A stretch of 64,000 bases of DNA from assembly GCF_020880695.1 (NCBI RefSeq), contig NZ_JAJIWO010000001.1:434001-498000 (forward strand), read 5' to 3'. Positions within the stretch are counted from its first letter, which is position 1, and the number at the start of each line of letters is the position of its first letter. A program made the translations under genes and the position numbers. The DNA is from Mucilaginibacter sp. UR6-11 (lineage in GTDB: Bacteria; Bacteroidota; Bacteroidia; Sphingobacteriales; Sphingobacteriaceae). Shown piece by piece: positions 1 to 8,042 of the stretch. The notes under the pieces are model-generated. The model worked only from the letters and a program-made list of their open reading frames with translations, was not told the DNA's origin and did not search any database.

Positions 1-747
1 CAAAACCTGTATTGAAGTGTTGTTAGCCATTTTAACTTTAAATGGCATGTGCTTATCCTTGGCAACCTCAAAATAGGCTTCCCCTTCCAGCTCAACTACA
101 CGCTCCCTGCCCTTAAAAGCGGTAGGGAACCTTAATGAGGTTAGGGCGTTAAGCCAAACCCTACTGCCATCAGGCAATGTTATTTGATATTTACCGCCTG
201 CAAGCGTACTAATAGTATTGATTTGCGGCTCGGCAGCTATATCATTGTTATCACTATTATAAGTCAGCTTACCCTCCTGTGTTTTGTTGATCTGGGTATT
301 GCCTTGTTTGGCAATTAATCCTTTACCGGCATTGTCCAATACTACTCTTGACCCATTGGCTAAAGTCAACACCGCTTTGCTGTTATTCGGCGCTTCGGTT
401 TGGGCTTGTCTCTTATTATCCGCTATTATCCCGGTTTTGGCCTGATTTACTGCCAGGTAATAAAATGTAGCGCCCAGCGCAATTGTCAGCATGGCAGCCG
501 CCTTATATATCACCGACTTGTTAAATAGCCGTCGTACGGGTGTCGCTTCTTTTTGCACCTCATTAATATTATAAAGCAACCGCTCTCTAAGTTGTTCTTC
601 GTCAGCATCGCCGGCTTCCCAGTTAATATAATCCCCGGGCTTTTGGTTATACCATTCCTCCAGTTGCCCAAGCTCTTCGGCCGTAATGGTACCTTTTAAC
701 CATTTGGCTGATAATTCCTGCAGTTTCTCGGTAGACAGATGTAGCAT
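1..747 (-). CDS. FecR-family anti-sigma factor (C-terminus off the left edge)
   Basis: Reads from ATG at 747 down to base 1 with no stop, so about 249 residues are visible and the C-terminus is missing. The N-terminal 75 residues form the cytoplasmic sigma-binding part, rich in E, L and W. A single membrane helix lies at about residues 79-100. The periplasmic FecR domain follows, with the typical 'LANGSRVVLDNAGKG' and 'LPDGSRVWLNALTSLRFP' stretches. Proteins of this family hold an ECF sigma factor inactive until a TonB-dependent outer-membrane receptor signals. The cognate sigma gene is 169 bp upstream on the same strand. In Bacteroidota a SusC/SusD pair usually follows; here it would lie outside the window. 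Family call is firm; the substrate is unknown. Confidence 0.92.
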   Translation of the reverse strand, partial: MLHLSTEKLQELSAKWLKGTITAEELGQLEEWYNQKPGDYINWEAGDADEEQLRERLLYNINEVQKEATPVRRLFNKSVIYKAAAMLTIALGATFYYLAVNQAKTGIIADNKRQAQTEAPNNSKAVLTLANGSRVVLDNAGKGLIAKQGNTQINKTQEGKLTYNSDNNDIAAEPQINTISTLAGGKYQITLPDGSRVWLNALTSLRFPTAFKGRERVVELEGEAYFEVAKDKHMPFKVKMANNTSIQVL

Positions 748-916
748 TTGCTGTGGTATTTATATCATAGCGTATAAAACTTACCCCATACCCTTAGTCG
801 CAATTAAAATAATTTTAATAAAAGTCGATTCTTGATAAGAAATGGCTAAGAATAAGCCAACCGAGCTAACAACCTTCTAACCAGATGGCTGATAGGTTGC
901 AAATATTGAAATACAA

Positions 917-1471
917 TTAAATAAAAAAGCTGCTGAGGCTAACACGAAGAACTTTGATAGCCTTGGTTATATGTGCCTCGACTGTTTTATGCGAAATATT
1001 AAGCGTATCTGAGATCTGCCTTGCGGTAAGGCCCTCTTCGCGGCTAAGTTTAAATACCAGCTGGCATTTATCCGGAAGGGTATGTATGGTAGTTTCTATT
1101 TGATTTTTCAGTTCGTCAAAATCAAGCCATTGCTGGGTTGAATGATCGGCAGGATTAGCAAACGTAACGTCATCAATATATAGTGGTTGCTTGTTGCGGC
1201 CTGCAATTTTTGTCATCACCTCATACTTTACTACTGATGCAATGTAGGTATGAAAGCTATATTTAAGTTCAATGGTATGTCTGCGTTTCCAAAAATTTAT
1301 AAATGCGTCCTGAACAACTTCTTCGGCCAAATCATGAGACTGTAATAGTGTATAAGCCTTAACAAGCATCTTATCCCAATACCTGTTATATAATGCGCGG
1401 AATGCCTTATTATTGTTCTCCGCAATTAAAGCGACCAGTTTTTCATCAGAAAGCTTCTTGAACAATTCCAT
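917..1471 (-). CDS. ECF RNA polymerase sigma factor, FecI-like
   Basis: 184 residues, the usual length for a Bacteroidota ECF sigma-70 factor. Region 2 is seen at residues 20-90 (FRALYNRYWDKML, then AEEVVQDAFINFWKRR, the -10 recognition helix area). Region 4 is at about 125-180, with a helix-turn-helix (GLTARQISDTLNISHKTVEAH). It should direct transcription of a downstream nutrient-uptake locus when released by the FecR-type protein encoded next to it. The 336 bp upstream is very AT-rich and gene-free, so the pair probably has its own promoter there. No anti-sigma sequence is fused to it. Regulon unknown. Confidence 0.93.
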   Translation of the reverse strand: MELFKKLSDEKLVALIAENNNKAFRALYNRYWDKMLVKAYTLLQSHDLAEEVVQDAFINFWKRRHTIELKYSFHTYIASVVKYEVMTKIAGRNKQPLYIDDVTFANPADHSTQQWLDFDELKNQIETTIHTLPDKCQLVFKLSREEGLTARQISDTLNISHKTVEAHITKAIKVLRVSLSSFFI

Positions 1472-1807
1472 TTTTGCTTAAATTAAATAAACCAAGCGTT
1501 TTTTTAATCAATATTGTCAAACAATTGGGTTCAACGATATAAATCTAGCAAAAATTGAAGGTAACTTATACCATATTTACGATACAAAGTTATTTTTTAT
1601 CAAAATTTTATTTTTAAAGATCATTTATTTTGATAAAAATAAAATATTAACAAAAACTATCTGGTTAAATGTATAATTTATAAACATAAAAAACAAAATG
1701 AACAAAAATAACAACTAAAAATTTAACATTTTTATTATTATATCTTAACACAACCGCGTTTTTACTTTTAAAATTTCGAAAAAACGCTTACAAACAATAA
1801 AGAAATC
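1472..1807. other. AT-rich intergenic gap with no gene seen
   Basis: About 336 bp of highly AT-rich sequence between the sigma-factor start and the end of the DUF1810 gene. No convincing reading frame or RNA gene was found. A TAACTTTG box on the minus strand (plus 1585-1592) resembles the Bacteroidota TAnnTTTG promoter element about 115 bp ahead of the sigma gene, but no TTTG box lies at the expected distance. The promoter call is therefore weak. Confidence 0.4.
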
Positions 1808-2227
1808 TTAAAATTCGCCCAGCAGGTGTAAAGTTTTTTCATCTGGCTGGCCATTAAAGAATTTTTGAAGCACAGATTGAAACACCGGGTAGGCATCAGG
1901 CAGCGAAGCGAATAAGGTCATAGATGATTTTAGCTTCAAATCATCAGGGCTGCCAAATATTTCGTACGCATCATCACTTTGGAGCTTAAGCAGTTCGGTA
2001 CAGATCTCAATCAGCCGTTGCCCCAATACCGAATCTTTGATGTAAGCTTCGGCCTCGTCAATGTCTTTGATTGCGTAATATTTAGCCGTATCGCTATGGC
2101 CTAGCCCCTGTAGCTGTGGAAAGATGTACCACATCCAATGGCTGCGCTTGCGGCCATTTTTAATTTCATTAAGAGCGGCAGCATAGTCCGTTTCCTGCGC
2201 ATTAATAAATCTTTGTAAATTACTCAT
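1808..2227 (-). CDS. DUF1810 family protein
   Basis: About 139 residues from the internal start at 2227 (MSNLQRFINAQE). The longer frame from 2254 adds nine residues that match nothing in the family, so the inner start is preferred. The signature 'GRKRSHWMWYIFPQLQGLG' followed by 'YYAIKDIDEAEAYI' marks the DUF1810 (YbhB/calpastatin-like) family of small cytoplasmic proteins. No biochemical function is established for this family. The gene stands alone between the sigma factor and the fucose operon, and it lies downstream of that operon on the same strand (90 bp gap). Confidence 0.88.
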   Translation of the reverse strand: MSNLQRFINAQETDYAAALNEIKNGRKRSHWMWYIFPQLQGLGHSDTAKYYAIKDIDEAEAYIKDSVLGQRLIEICTELLKLQSDDAYEIFGSPDDLKLKSSMTLFASLPDAYPVFQSVLQKFFNGQPDEKTLHLLGEF

Positions 2228-2317
2228 ACCCGTTAGCCACAATAAACCTGCCATTTCATCTTAAAAGTAATAAAAATGATGATGCAATCCTGCGTGGTAT
2301 TTTGCAATGCAACACCT

Positions 2318-4315
2318 TTATTCGTTGTCTGCTGCCACCAATAATACAGCATCAGCGACGACGGCCCCATCAGCGCCCTGGTTGGATATTTGCACATAAG
2401 CCCTGGTACCTGCAGAAAACCGACTGATGCCCATTGATACCCACTCGCCCGATGTCTGGCCAACAACCTGTACATCATTTTTGTTAATGCTTTTATTAAT
2501 CGTGTTTTGTCCGTCAAAGATCTGTACCGGCGTAATGGTGGCACTATGGGGTACTTTAGGGACATATACATATACCTGATATTTACCGGCTTTTTTTATC
2601 TGCGGCATAAATTTAATTCCGGCCGGCGTTTTTGTCGTATCCAGCAAAAACGATGGGCCGTAGCCGCCATTGGTTTCGCGTTTCCACCCGCCGGTTTTGA
2701 TTATATGATCGGTATCGTCATTGTCGACCAATATCTCAGGAGTGCTGTGGTCAACCAAAGGATTATCGGTTAACCCGGCTTGCAGCTGTTTGATATCTAT
2801 TTGCTGTACACCCACTTTTTTGTCAATAGCCTGGCAAGCTGCAGCTGCCGCCGACTGCGCCAATACCATAAACACAGGCTCCATCCGTATAGAACCATAA
2901 GCCATGTGGCTGGCCGATAAACAAACCGGAACTAATAAATTATTACACTCCATGCTTTTTGGCGTAATGGAGCGATATGCTATCGGATAAGGGCTAATAC
3001 CGCGCAATTGCACATCACCTTCATTCTTTACCATACCGTTCAAGACTACCCGCTCGGCGTTGTGGCTATCCATGTTATAAGCGCCCATACCTACCCCGTC
3101 ATCAACCACTTCTTTGCGCAGGCAGTTGGCTTCGGTCATTACATAGACGCCCAACATGCGCCTGGCTTCGCGCACATACATTTGCAGGGTAAAATTGCCG
3201 TTATTAGTGTATTCATCCTTCGGATAGCCCCATTTCAGCATCTGGTTGCGCAGGTGCTCGGGCATGCGCGGGTCGTGACCGATAAAGTAAAGGAAACCTT
3301 TGGTATAAACCTCATGCGCTTTGGTTATGGCCGCGCGGGTGGCATAATCGCCATCGGGATAGGCATAATTCATCCCGATCATATCTGTTGAAAATGGTCC
3401 GTTATTATTAATATCCGTTTTATGACCAGGCATCATATCCAGCTTTAAAAACGCACCCAAATCTTTTGCCGGTTTCTTTTCCAGGAACCTTAACAGCAAT
3501 TCGTAATGGGTAGAATCATAACCCAGCGGTTTGGTGATTTCAACAAGATTAGCCGGATCATTAGTTAAACATAGCCTGAAATTATACGATTGAATTTTTT
3601 TATCACCACTGCCAATTGATGCTAGCGTTTCTTTACTAATCCCCCAAAGCAACCCGCTGCCGGGCCTGCCTGGAATTTTGTAAGGGTCTATGCCATCCGG
3701 AAACTGGTGCTGTGTTTTTAATTGCACGCCATTGACGGTTTCATTGTAAACCGAGTTTGCTTCGCGACCGGTAGTATAACTTACTCCGGCTTTAGCCATC
3801 AGATCGCCCTCGTAGGTACAATCAATAAATTGGGCCGCTTTTATAACTATGGTTTTTAAGGAAGGGTTTAAAGAATTTTCCAGTTCTATAGCTGTAATAT
3901 GATTGCCGGATTTGGTTATCCTTTTGAGCCTGTTGTTATAAACAACCTTAAAATTGCCCCGCTTTACATAATCCAGAAAAATGGCTTCGGCCACTTTTGG
4001 CTCAAAGGTCCATTGTTCAAACCTTCCATAATGCTGGCCTATCCGGCGATAGAAATCACGGGCCAGGCCCGTAACCACATACTTATTGCCTATATCAGTA
4101 AAACCTAACCCGCCCGAAGACAACCCTCCCAAACGGTTACCCGGCTCAATCAACACCACACTTTTGCCTATTTTAGCAGCGGTATAGGCAGCTATTACCC
4201 CTGCTGAGGTACCGCCGTAAACGCAAACGTCAATCCCCGTTTTGGTTGGTGATTGCGCGTAGCCTACACTAAACTGTGCTATAAACGCAATATAGAAAAG
4301 GAGGGCTCTGTACAT
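2318..4315 (-). CDS. Secreted FAD-dependent oxidoreductase with C-terminal golvesin/xanthan-lyase-like domain
   Basis: 665 residues with a signal peptide ending near residue 20 (FSVGYAQ). A dinucleotide-binding motif follows at about 29-60 (VYGGTSAGVIAAYTAAKIGKS, then IEPGNRLGG). This is the FAD_oxidored type (PF12831) common in polysaccharide loci. Residues from about 525 to the end form a beta-rich domain like that of golvesin and xanthan lyase (EILVDNDD, KAGKYQVYVYVP, DGAVVADAVLLVA), probably for carbohydrate binding. It is the last gene of the fucose operon, 38 bp after the SDR gene. The export signal places it in the periplasm or outside, so it may oxidise a sugar or glycan before uptake. 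The substrate is not predictable from sequence. Confidence 0.85.
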   Translation of the reverse strand: MYRALLFYIAFIAQFSVGYAQSPTKTGIDVCVYGGTSAGVIAAYTAAKIGKSVVLIEPGNRLGGLSSGGLGFTDIGNKYVVTGLARDFYRRIGQHYGRFEQWTFEPKVAEAIFLDYVKRGNFKVVYNNRLKRITKSGNHITAIELENSLNPSLKTIVIKAAQFIDCTYEGDLMAKAGVSYTTGREANSVYNETVNGVQLKTQHQFPDGIDPYKIPGRPGSGLLWGISKETLASIGSGDKKIQSYNFRLCLTNDPANLVEITKPLGYDSTHYELLLRFLEKKPAKDLGAFLKLDMMPGHKTDINNNGPFSTDMIGMNYAYPDGDYATRAAITKAHEVYTKGFLYFIGHDPRMPEHLRNQMLKWGYPKDEYTNNGNFTLQMYVREARRMLGVYVMTEANCLRKEVVDDGVGMGAYNMDSHNAERVVLNGMVKNEGDVQLRGISPYPIAYRSITPKSMECNNLLVPVCLSASHMAYGSIRMEPVFMVLAQSAAAAACQAIDKKVGVQQIDIKQLQAGLTDNPLVDHSTPEILVDNDDTDHIIKTGGWKRETNGGYGPSFLLDTTKTPAGIKFMPQIKKAGKYQVYVYVPKVPHSATITPVQIFDGQNTINKSINKNDVQVVGQTSGEWVSMGISRFSAGTRAYVQISNQGADGAVVADAVLLVAADNE

Positions 4316-4353
4316 TTCTCTATTTTGAGTTTAACAGGTAATGCCGGATAATT

Positions 4354-5136
4354 TTATTCAATCACCCTATCCAAATGTGTATATCCGCCGTCTACATGTA
4401 TCAGTTGACCGGTTGTATGGCTTGACACTTCTGAAAGTAGGAAGACTACCATGTTAGCTATCTCGGCGGCCGTAGTCATACGTTTTCCTAACGGGATATT
4501 TTTTACGATATCTTTAAGTTTCTGTTCGGGGTTTGGTAACGTTTTAATGTACATTTCATACAGGGGTGTCCAGCACTCGGCCACTATAACGGCGTTTACT
4601 CTTATCCCATAAGGCAACAATTCTACAGCCCACTCGCGTGTCAACGCGTTACGGCCACCATTTGCGGCAGCATAAGCAGATGTATTGCCCTGTCCCGTAT
4701 CCGCTACTTTTGAACCAATGTTTACAATATTACCTTTTGATTTTTTTAACTCGGGCAGCGCATATTTAGCCATCAGATAATAATGTACCACGTTGCGGTG
4801 CAGGCTACGCATAAAATCATCGTAATTGCCTTTTTCAAGTCCTATACTGTCGTTAACACCGGCATTGTTTATCAGGCCCTCAATACGGCCGTATCTGGCT
4901 ATAACAGCATCAACCGCTTTTTCGCAGTCATCAGGATTGGTCAATTCCGCAACTACCTGGAACACTTCAAAGCCCTGTGCTTTCAAATCATCGGCCACTT
5001 TTAAGTTATCTTCTTCTTTACGGCCAATGATTACGGGGATAGCTCCCTCTTTTGCTAATAACCTAACGATACCCTCGCCAATGCCTTTTGCACCGCCGGT
5101 TACTATTACTACTTTATTTTTTAACTGCAGATCCAT
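4354..5136 (-). CDS. SDR-family dehydrogenase, probable L-fucose dehydrogenase, with YxxxN in place of YxxxK
   Basis: 260 residues, classical SDR size. The NAD-binding TGGAKGIGEG is at 14-23 and NNAG at about 90-93. The catalytic Ser is in NIGSK, and Tyr is in 'SAYAAANGG'. The position normally held by the catalytic Lys (YxxxK) reads Asn, and the codon is AAT on the coding strand. The operon (permease, mutarotase, lactonase, FAH hydrolase, second SDR) suggests it oxidises L-fucose to the lactone, although this assignment could be swapped with the other SDR. It lies 18 bp after the lactonase gene. Cytoplasmic. Whether Asn is normal for this subfamily cannot be settled here. Confidence 0.8.
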   Translation of the reverse strand: MDLQLKNKVVIVTGGAKGIGEGIVRLLAKEGAIPVIIGRKEEDNLKVADDLKAQGFEVFQVVAELTNPDDCEKAVDAVIARYGRIEGLINNAGVNDSIGLEKGNYDDFMRSLHRNVVHYYLMAKYALPELKKSKGNIVNIGSKVADTGQGNTSAYAAANGGRNALTREWAVELLPYGIRVNAVIVAECWTPLYEMYIKTLPNPEQKLKDIVKNIPLGKRMTTAAEIANMVVFLLSEVSSHTTGQLIHVDGGYTHLDRVIE

Positions 5137-5154
5137 CTTTGTTTATAATTTAGT

Positions 5155-5985
5155 TTAAAGACCATAAAATTCAATCGCATTACCACTCCAAAACTTTTCC
5201 TGTTCTGTCACCGACAGCTTATCAACATAAGCCTCGGCTATCTCCAGTGTTTGCTGGTAAGTAGCAGCTACCCGGCAAACTGGCCAGTCTGATCCGTACA
5301 TTACCCTGCCGGCGCCAAAAGCTTCAAATACCACGTCTATATATGGCGTAAAATCTTCAGGTTTCCAGGCCCGCCAGTCGGCCTCGGTTACCATTCCTGA
5401 TAACTTGCAGCTAACGTTTTTATTTTGCGCGATAGCTTTCATATCAATTGCCCATTTCGTGATCCCGCCATCCTTTATTTCCGGTTTAGCCAAATGATCT
5501 ATTACAAAAGGCTGGTCGGGGAACGCTGCTGCAAATTCAGCAGCATACGCCAGTTGATCCGTATAAATTAAAATATCATAAGTATAGCCAAACTGTTTTA
5601 GTTTACTTATCCCTCTTTTAAAATCAGCATTGAGCATATACGCCCTGTCCGGTTCGCCCTGCAAAACATGACGAAACCCTTTTAACTTTTTAAATTGCTG
5701 ATAATAAGCCAATCTTTCCGCAACGTTTGCTGCCTTCAGATCAACCCAACCAACTACTCCTTTTATAAAATCATGTTTCGCGGCATGATCCAGCAATATC
5801 TTGTTTTCTTCTTCAGTTTGATCTGCCTGAACAGAAACACATCCGTTAAAGCCATATTCTTTTAATATCGGTTCCAGGTCACTGGGTAAAAAATTCTTCC
5901 TGATGATTTCCATATCCTCATTGATCCAGGAATATTTTACCGGGTCGTAGTTCCAAAAATGTTGATGTGAATCAATCCTTTGCAT
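5155..5985 (-). CDS. Amidohydrolase-2 family lactonase, probable L-fuconolactonase
   Basis: 276 residues, full length for the family. It shows the metal-binding HxH near the N-terminus (DSHQHFW, residues 5-11), the central VIDHLAKP with its conserved His, and the C-terminal YGSDWPVCR with the metal-ligating Asp. These are hallmarks of sugar-lactone amidohydrolases such as L-fuconolactonase and L-rhamnono-lactonase. It should open the lactone made by the fucose dehydrogenase. Its start overlaps the end of the FAH-type gene by 14 bp, so the two are probably translationally coupled. Cytoplasmic, no signal peptide. Confidence 0.88.
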   Translation of the reverse strand: MQRIDSHQHFWNYDPVKYSWINEDMEIIRKNFLPSDLEPILKEYGFNGCVSVQADQTEEENKILLDHAAKHDFIKGVVGWVDLKAANVAERLAYYQQFKKLKGFRHVLQGEPDRAYMLNADFKRGISKLKQFGYTYDILIYTDQLAYAAEFAAAFPDQPFVIDHLAKPEIKDGGITKWAIDMKAIAQNKNVSCKLSGMVTEADWRAWKPEDFTPYIDVVFEAFGAGRVMYGSDWPVCRVAATYQQTLEIAEAYVDKLSVTEQEKFWSGNAIEFYGL

Positions 5986-6829
5986 AGGCTTTTAATACTT
6001 GCTTTGATTCGCCCAACCCATCAATACCCAGTTCCATTATGTCGCCTTCTTTTAAATAGACAGGTGGATTAAAGCCCAAACCAACGCCTGCGGGTGTACC
6101 TGTTGATATAATATCGCCCGGTAGCAGCGTCATGAATTTGCTTACATAAGCAATTACAAAGGGCACGCTAAATATAAAGTTTGAGGTATTGCCATCCTGC
6201 ATGGTTTTGCCGTTCACCTTTAGCCAAAGCCGTAGATTATTGATATCACCCAACTCATCAGGTGTTGCCATAAAAGGGCCAACCGGCGCAAAAGTATCGC
6301 AACCCTTACCTTTGTCCCAGGTACCTCCGCGCTCTATCTGGAACTCGCGCTCAGATACGTCATTATGCAAGGCGTAGCCTGCAATGTAATCCAACGCGTC
6401 CGCTTCAGCTACATAACTTGCTTTTTTGCCGATGATCACAGCCAGCTCCACTTCCCAGTCGGTTTTAACTGAGTCTTTTGGAATAACCACATCATCATTA
6501 GGGCCAACCAACGCGGTAGTTGATTTCATAAACAATACCGGCTCGGCAGGTGGCGTAGCACCGGTTTCTTTGGCATGATCAGCGTAATTTAAACCAATAC
6601 AAAGAATCTTTGACGGACGTGCAACAGGGCTGCCTAATCGTTCGCCATCAGCAACTTTGGGTAATTTACCATCATTATCGGCCAGAAATTTTTTAAGCCT
6701 TGCTAATCCATCCGTCTCAAAAAAGCTCTCGTTATAATCTTCGCCGAAAGCTGATGTATCGTATTTGGTATCGTTAATTATTACACCTGTTTTTTCTTTA
6801 CCCGGGTTTCCCCATCTTATTAATTTCAT
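5972..6829 (-). CDS. Fumarylacetoacetate hydrolase-family enzyme, probable 2,4-diketo-3-deoxy-L-fuconate hydrolase
   Basis: 285 residues. The FAH fold is clear: ILCIGLNYADHA at about 74-85, then EPVLFMKSTTALVGP, then the metal-binding DWEVELAVIIG, and the C-terminal GDIISTGTPAGVG. In the non-phosphorylative fucose route of Xanthomonas this enzyme cleaves 2,4-diketo-3-deoxy-L-fuconate to pyruvate and L-lactate. The neighbours (mutarotase, two SDRs, lactonase, FucP) support that role. An alternative is a 2-keto-3-deoxy sugar acid dehydratase/hydrolase of the same fold. A 107-bp gap separates it from the SDR gene upstream, the widest gap inside this operon. Confidence 0.86.
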   Translation of the reverse strand: MKLIRWGNPGKEKTGVIINDTKYDTSAFGEDYNESFFETDGLARLKKFLADNDGKLPKVADGERLGSPVARPSKILCIGLNYADHAKETGATPPAEPVLFMKSTTALVGPNDDVVIPKDSVKTDWEVELAVIIGKKASYVAEADALDYIAGYALHNDVSEREFQIERGGTWDKGKGCDTFAPVGPFMATPDELGDINNLRLWLKVNGKTMQDGNTSNFIFSVPFVIAYVSKFMTLLPGDIISTGTPAGVGLGFNPPVYLKEGDIMELGIDGLGESKQVLKAYAKD

Positions 6830-6936
6830 TGTAGTATGTTTAGCCCCCTCTGCTTTTAAAAAAAGAGCGGTTTCGATGCAAGGTTAATGTTTATTTAAGT
6901 TTATTTATTTCGTTTGTTAAGCCTGGCTTTGATAGG

Positions 6937-7701
6937 CTAATTATTCAATTTAACAAATCCGCCATCAAGCAAATAATCGCAACCGGTTACAAATCCGGCT
7001 TCGTCGCTGCATAAATAAAGCGCTAGCGAGGCTACTTCGACCGGTTTGCCCATCCGACCGATGGGCTGGCTTTTTGATAATTTTTCAAATACCTCGGCTT
7101 CCTGCCCGGCATAATTTTTAGCGATAAAGCCATCAACAAACGGCGTATGCACCCGTGCCGGGGAGATGCTGTTACAACGGATATTGTCAGCCATATAATC
7201 GCGTGCCACAGATAGGGTCATGGCAGATACCGCGCCTTTGCTCATTGAATAGGCAAACCTGCTGGTAATACCTACTATCGCTGCTATAGACGCCATGTTT
7301 AAAATAACACCACCGCCCTTACTTTTCATTAATGGTATAGCAGCAAATAATGAATTATAAACGCCTTTTACATTTACGTTAAAGATTCGCGCAAAGTCTT
7401 CTTCACTGGTGGTAGTAGCCTCGCCGATATGCGCTATGCCGGCGTTGTTAACCAGGATATCGATCACTCCTATTTTGTTATAGATCGCAACTATTTGCTG
7501 CTGATCACTTACGTTGCACCCATGTGCCACGGCCGATCCGCCTTCGTTCAGTATCTCTTCAACGGTATCTTTGGCGGCATGGGCATTTAATTCAATAATA
7601 TGAACATTTGCACCCTGCTTTGCAAAAAGCACAGCTATTGCCTTGCCTATGCCACTGCCGCCACCTGTTATTACCGCTGATTTTCCTTTTAAACTGAACA
7701 T
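6937..7701 (-). CDS. SDR-family oxidoreductase, probable 2-keto-3-deoxy-L-fuconate dehydrogenase
   Basis: 254 residues with a full classical SDR motif set: TGGGSGIGKA at 12-21, NNAG at about 87-90, Ser in LNMASIAA, and YSMSKGA with the canonical Tyr and Lys. The C-terminal 'TGCDYLLDGGF' is also typical. In the fucose route this step oxidises 2-keto-3-deoxy-L-fuconate to the 2,4-diketo acid that the FAH-type enzyme splits. Unlike the other SDR of the operon it keeps the catalytic Lys. It starts 9 bp after the mutarotase gene, so it belongs to the same transcript. Exact substrate is inferred from context. Confidence 0.83.
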   Translation of the reverse strand: MFSLKGKSAVITGGGSGIGKAIAVLFAKQGANVHIIELNAHAAKDTVEEILNEGGSAVAHGCNVSDQQQIVAIYNKIGVIDILVNNAGIAHIGEATTTSEEDFARIFNVNVKGVYNSLFAAIPLMKSKGGGVILNMASIAAIVGITSRFAYSMSKGAVSAMTLSVARDYMADNIRCNSISPARVHTPFVDGFIAKNYAGQEAEVFEKLSKSQPIGRMGKPVEVASLALYLCSDEAGFVTGCDYLLDGGFVKLNN

Positions 7702-7710
7702 TATACTATT

Positions 7711-8040
7711 TTACAGACTAAAAATTTTATTCATTAATACCCATTTCTCGCCAGGTTTGGCGCCTGGCAGGGCCTGCTGGTATTTCCACATCAGGTCTTC
7801 CCACTCCTGCACGTTTGGATTAGCTGCGTCGGCAACTCCTTTTTTATCAAAGCTAAAACTGCTGTCGGTCTCCATTATCATAAACAGCCGGTTGAAGCAT
7901 CTGTATATTTCCAAGCCGGTAATACCGCTGCCGGTAATGCTATCGTGGATCTCGGGCCATATCGACTCGTGATACTTCTCGTATTCCGCTATCAGTTGCT
8001 GGTCGTCTTTCAGATCAAGCGCTAAACAATACCTGGCCAT
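7711..8040 (-). CDS. L-rhamnose/L-fucose mutarotase (RhaM family)
   Basis: 109 residues, normal for the RhaM (DUF718) ferredoxin-like fold. It shows the characteristic 'YEKYHESIWPEI' segment, where the His and nearby Trp belong to the sugar-binding site, and 'LEIYRCFNRLFMIME' in the middle. The enzyme interconverts alpha and beta anomers of 6-deoxy-L-sugars. Because it sits directly between fucP (2 bp away) and the SDR gene (9 bp away), L-fucose is the probable substrate. A second, more typical rhamnose-type paralogue is encoded at 34137-34442. Confidence 0.87.
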   Translation of the reverse strand: MARYCLALDLKDDQQLIAEYEKYHESIWPEIHDSITGSGITGLEIYRCFNRLFMIMETDSSFSFDKKGVADAANPNVQEWEDLMWKYQQALPGAKPGEKWVLMNKIFSL

Positions 8041-8042
8041 TT

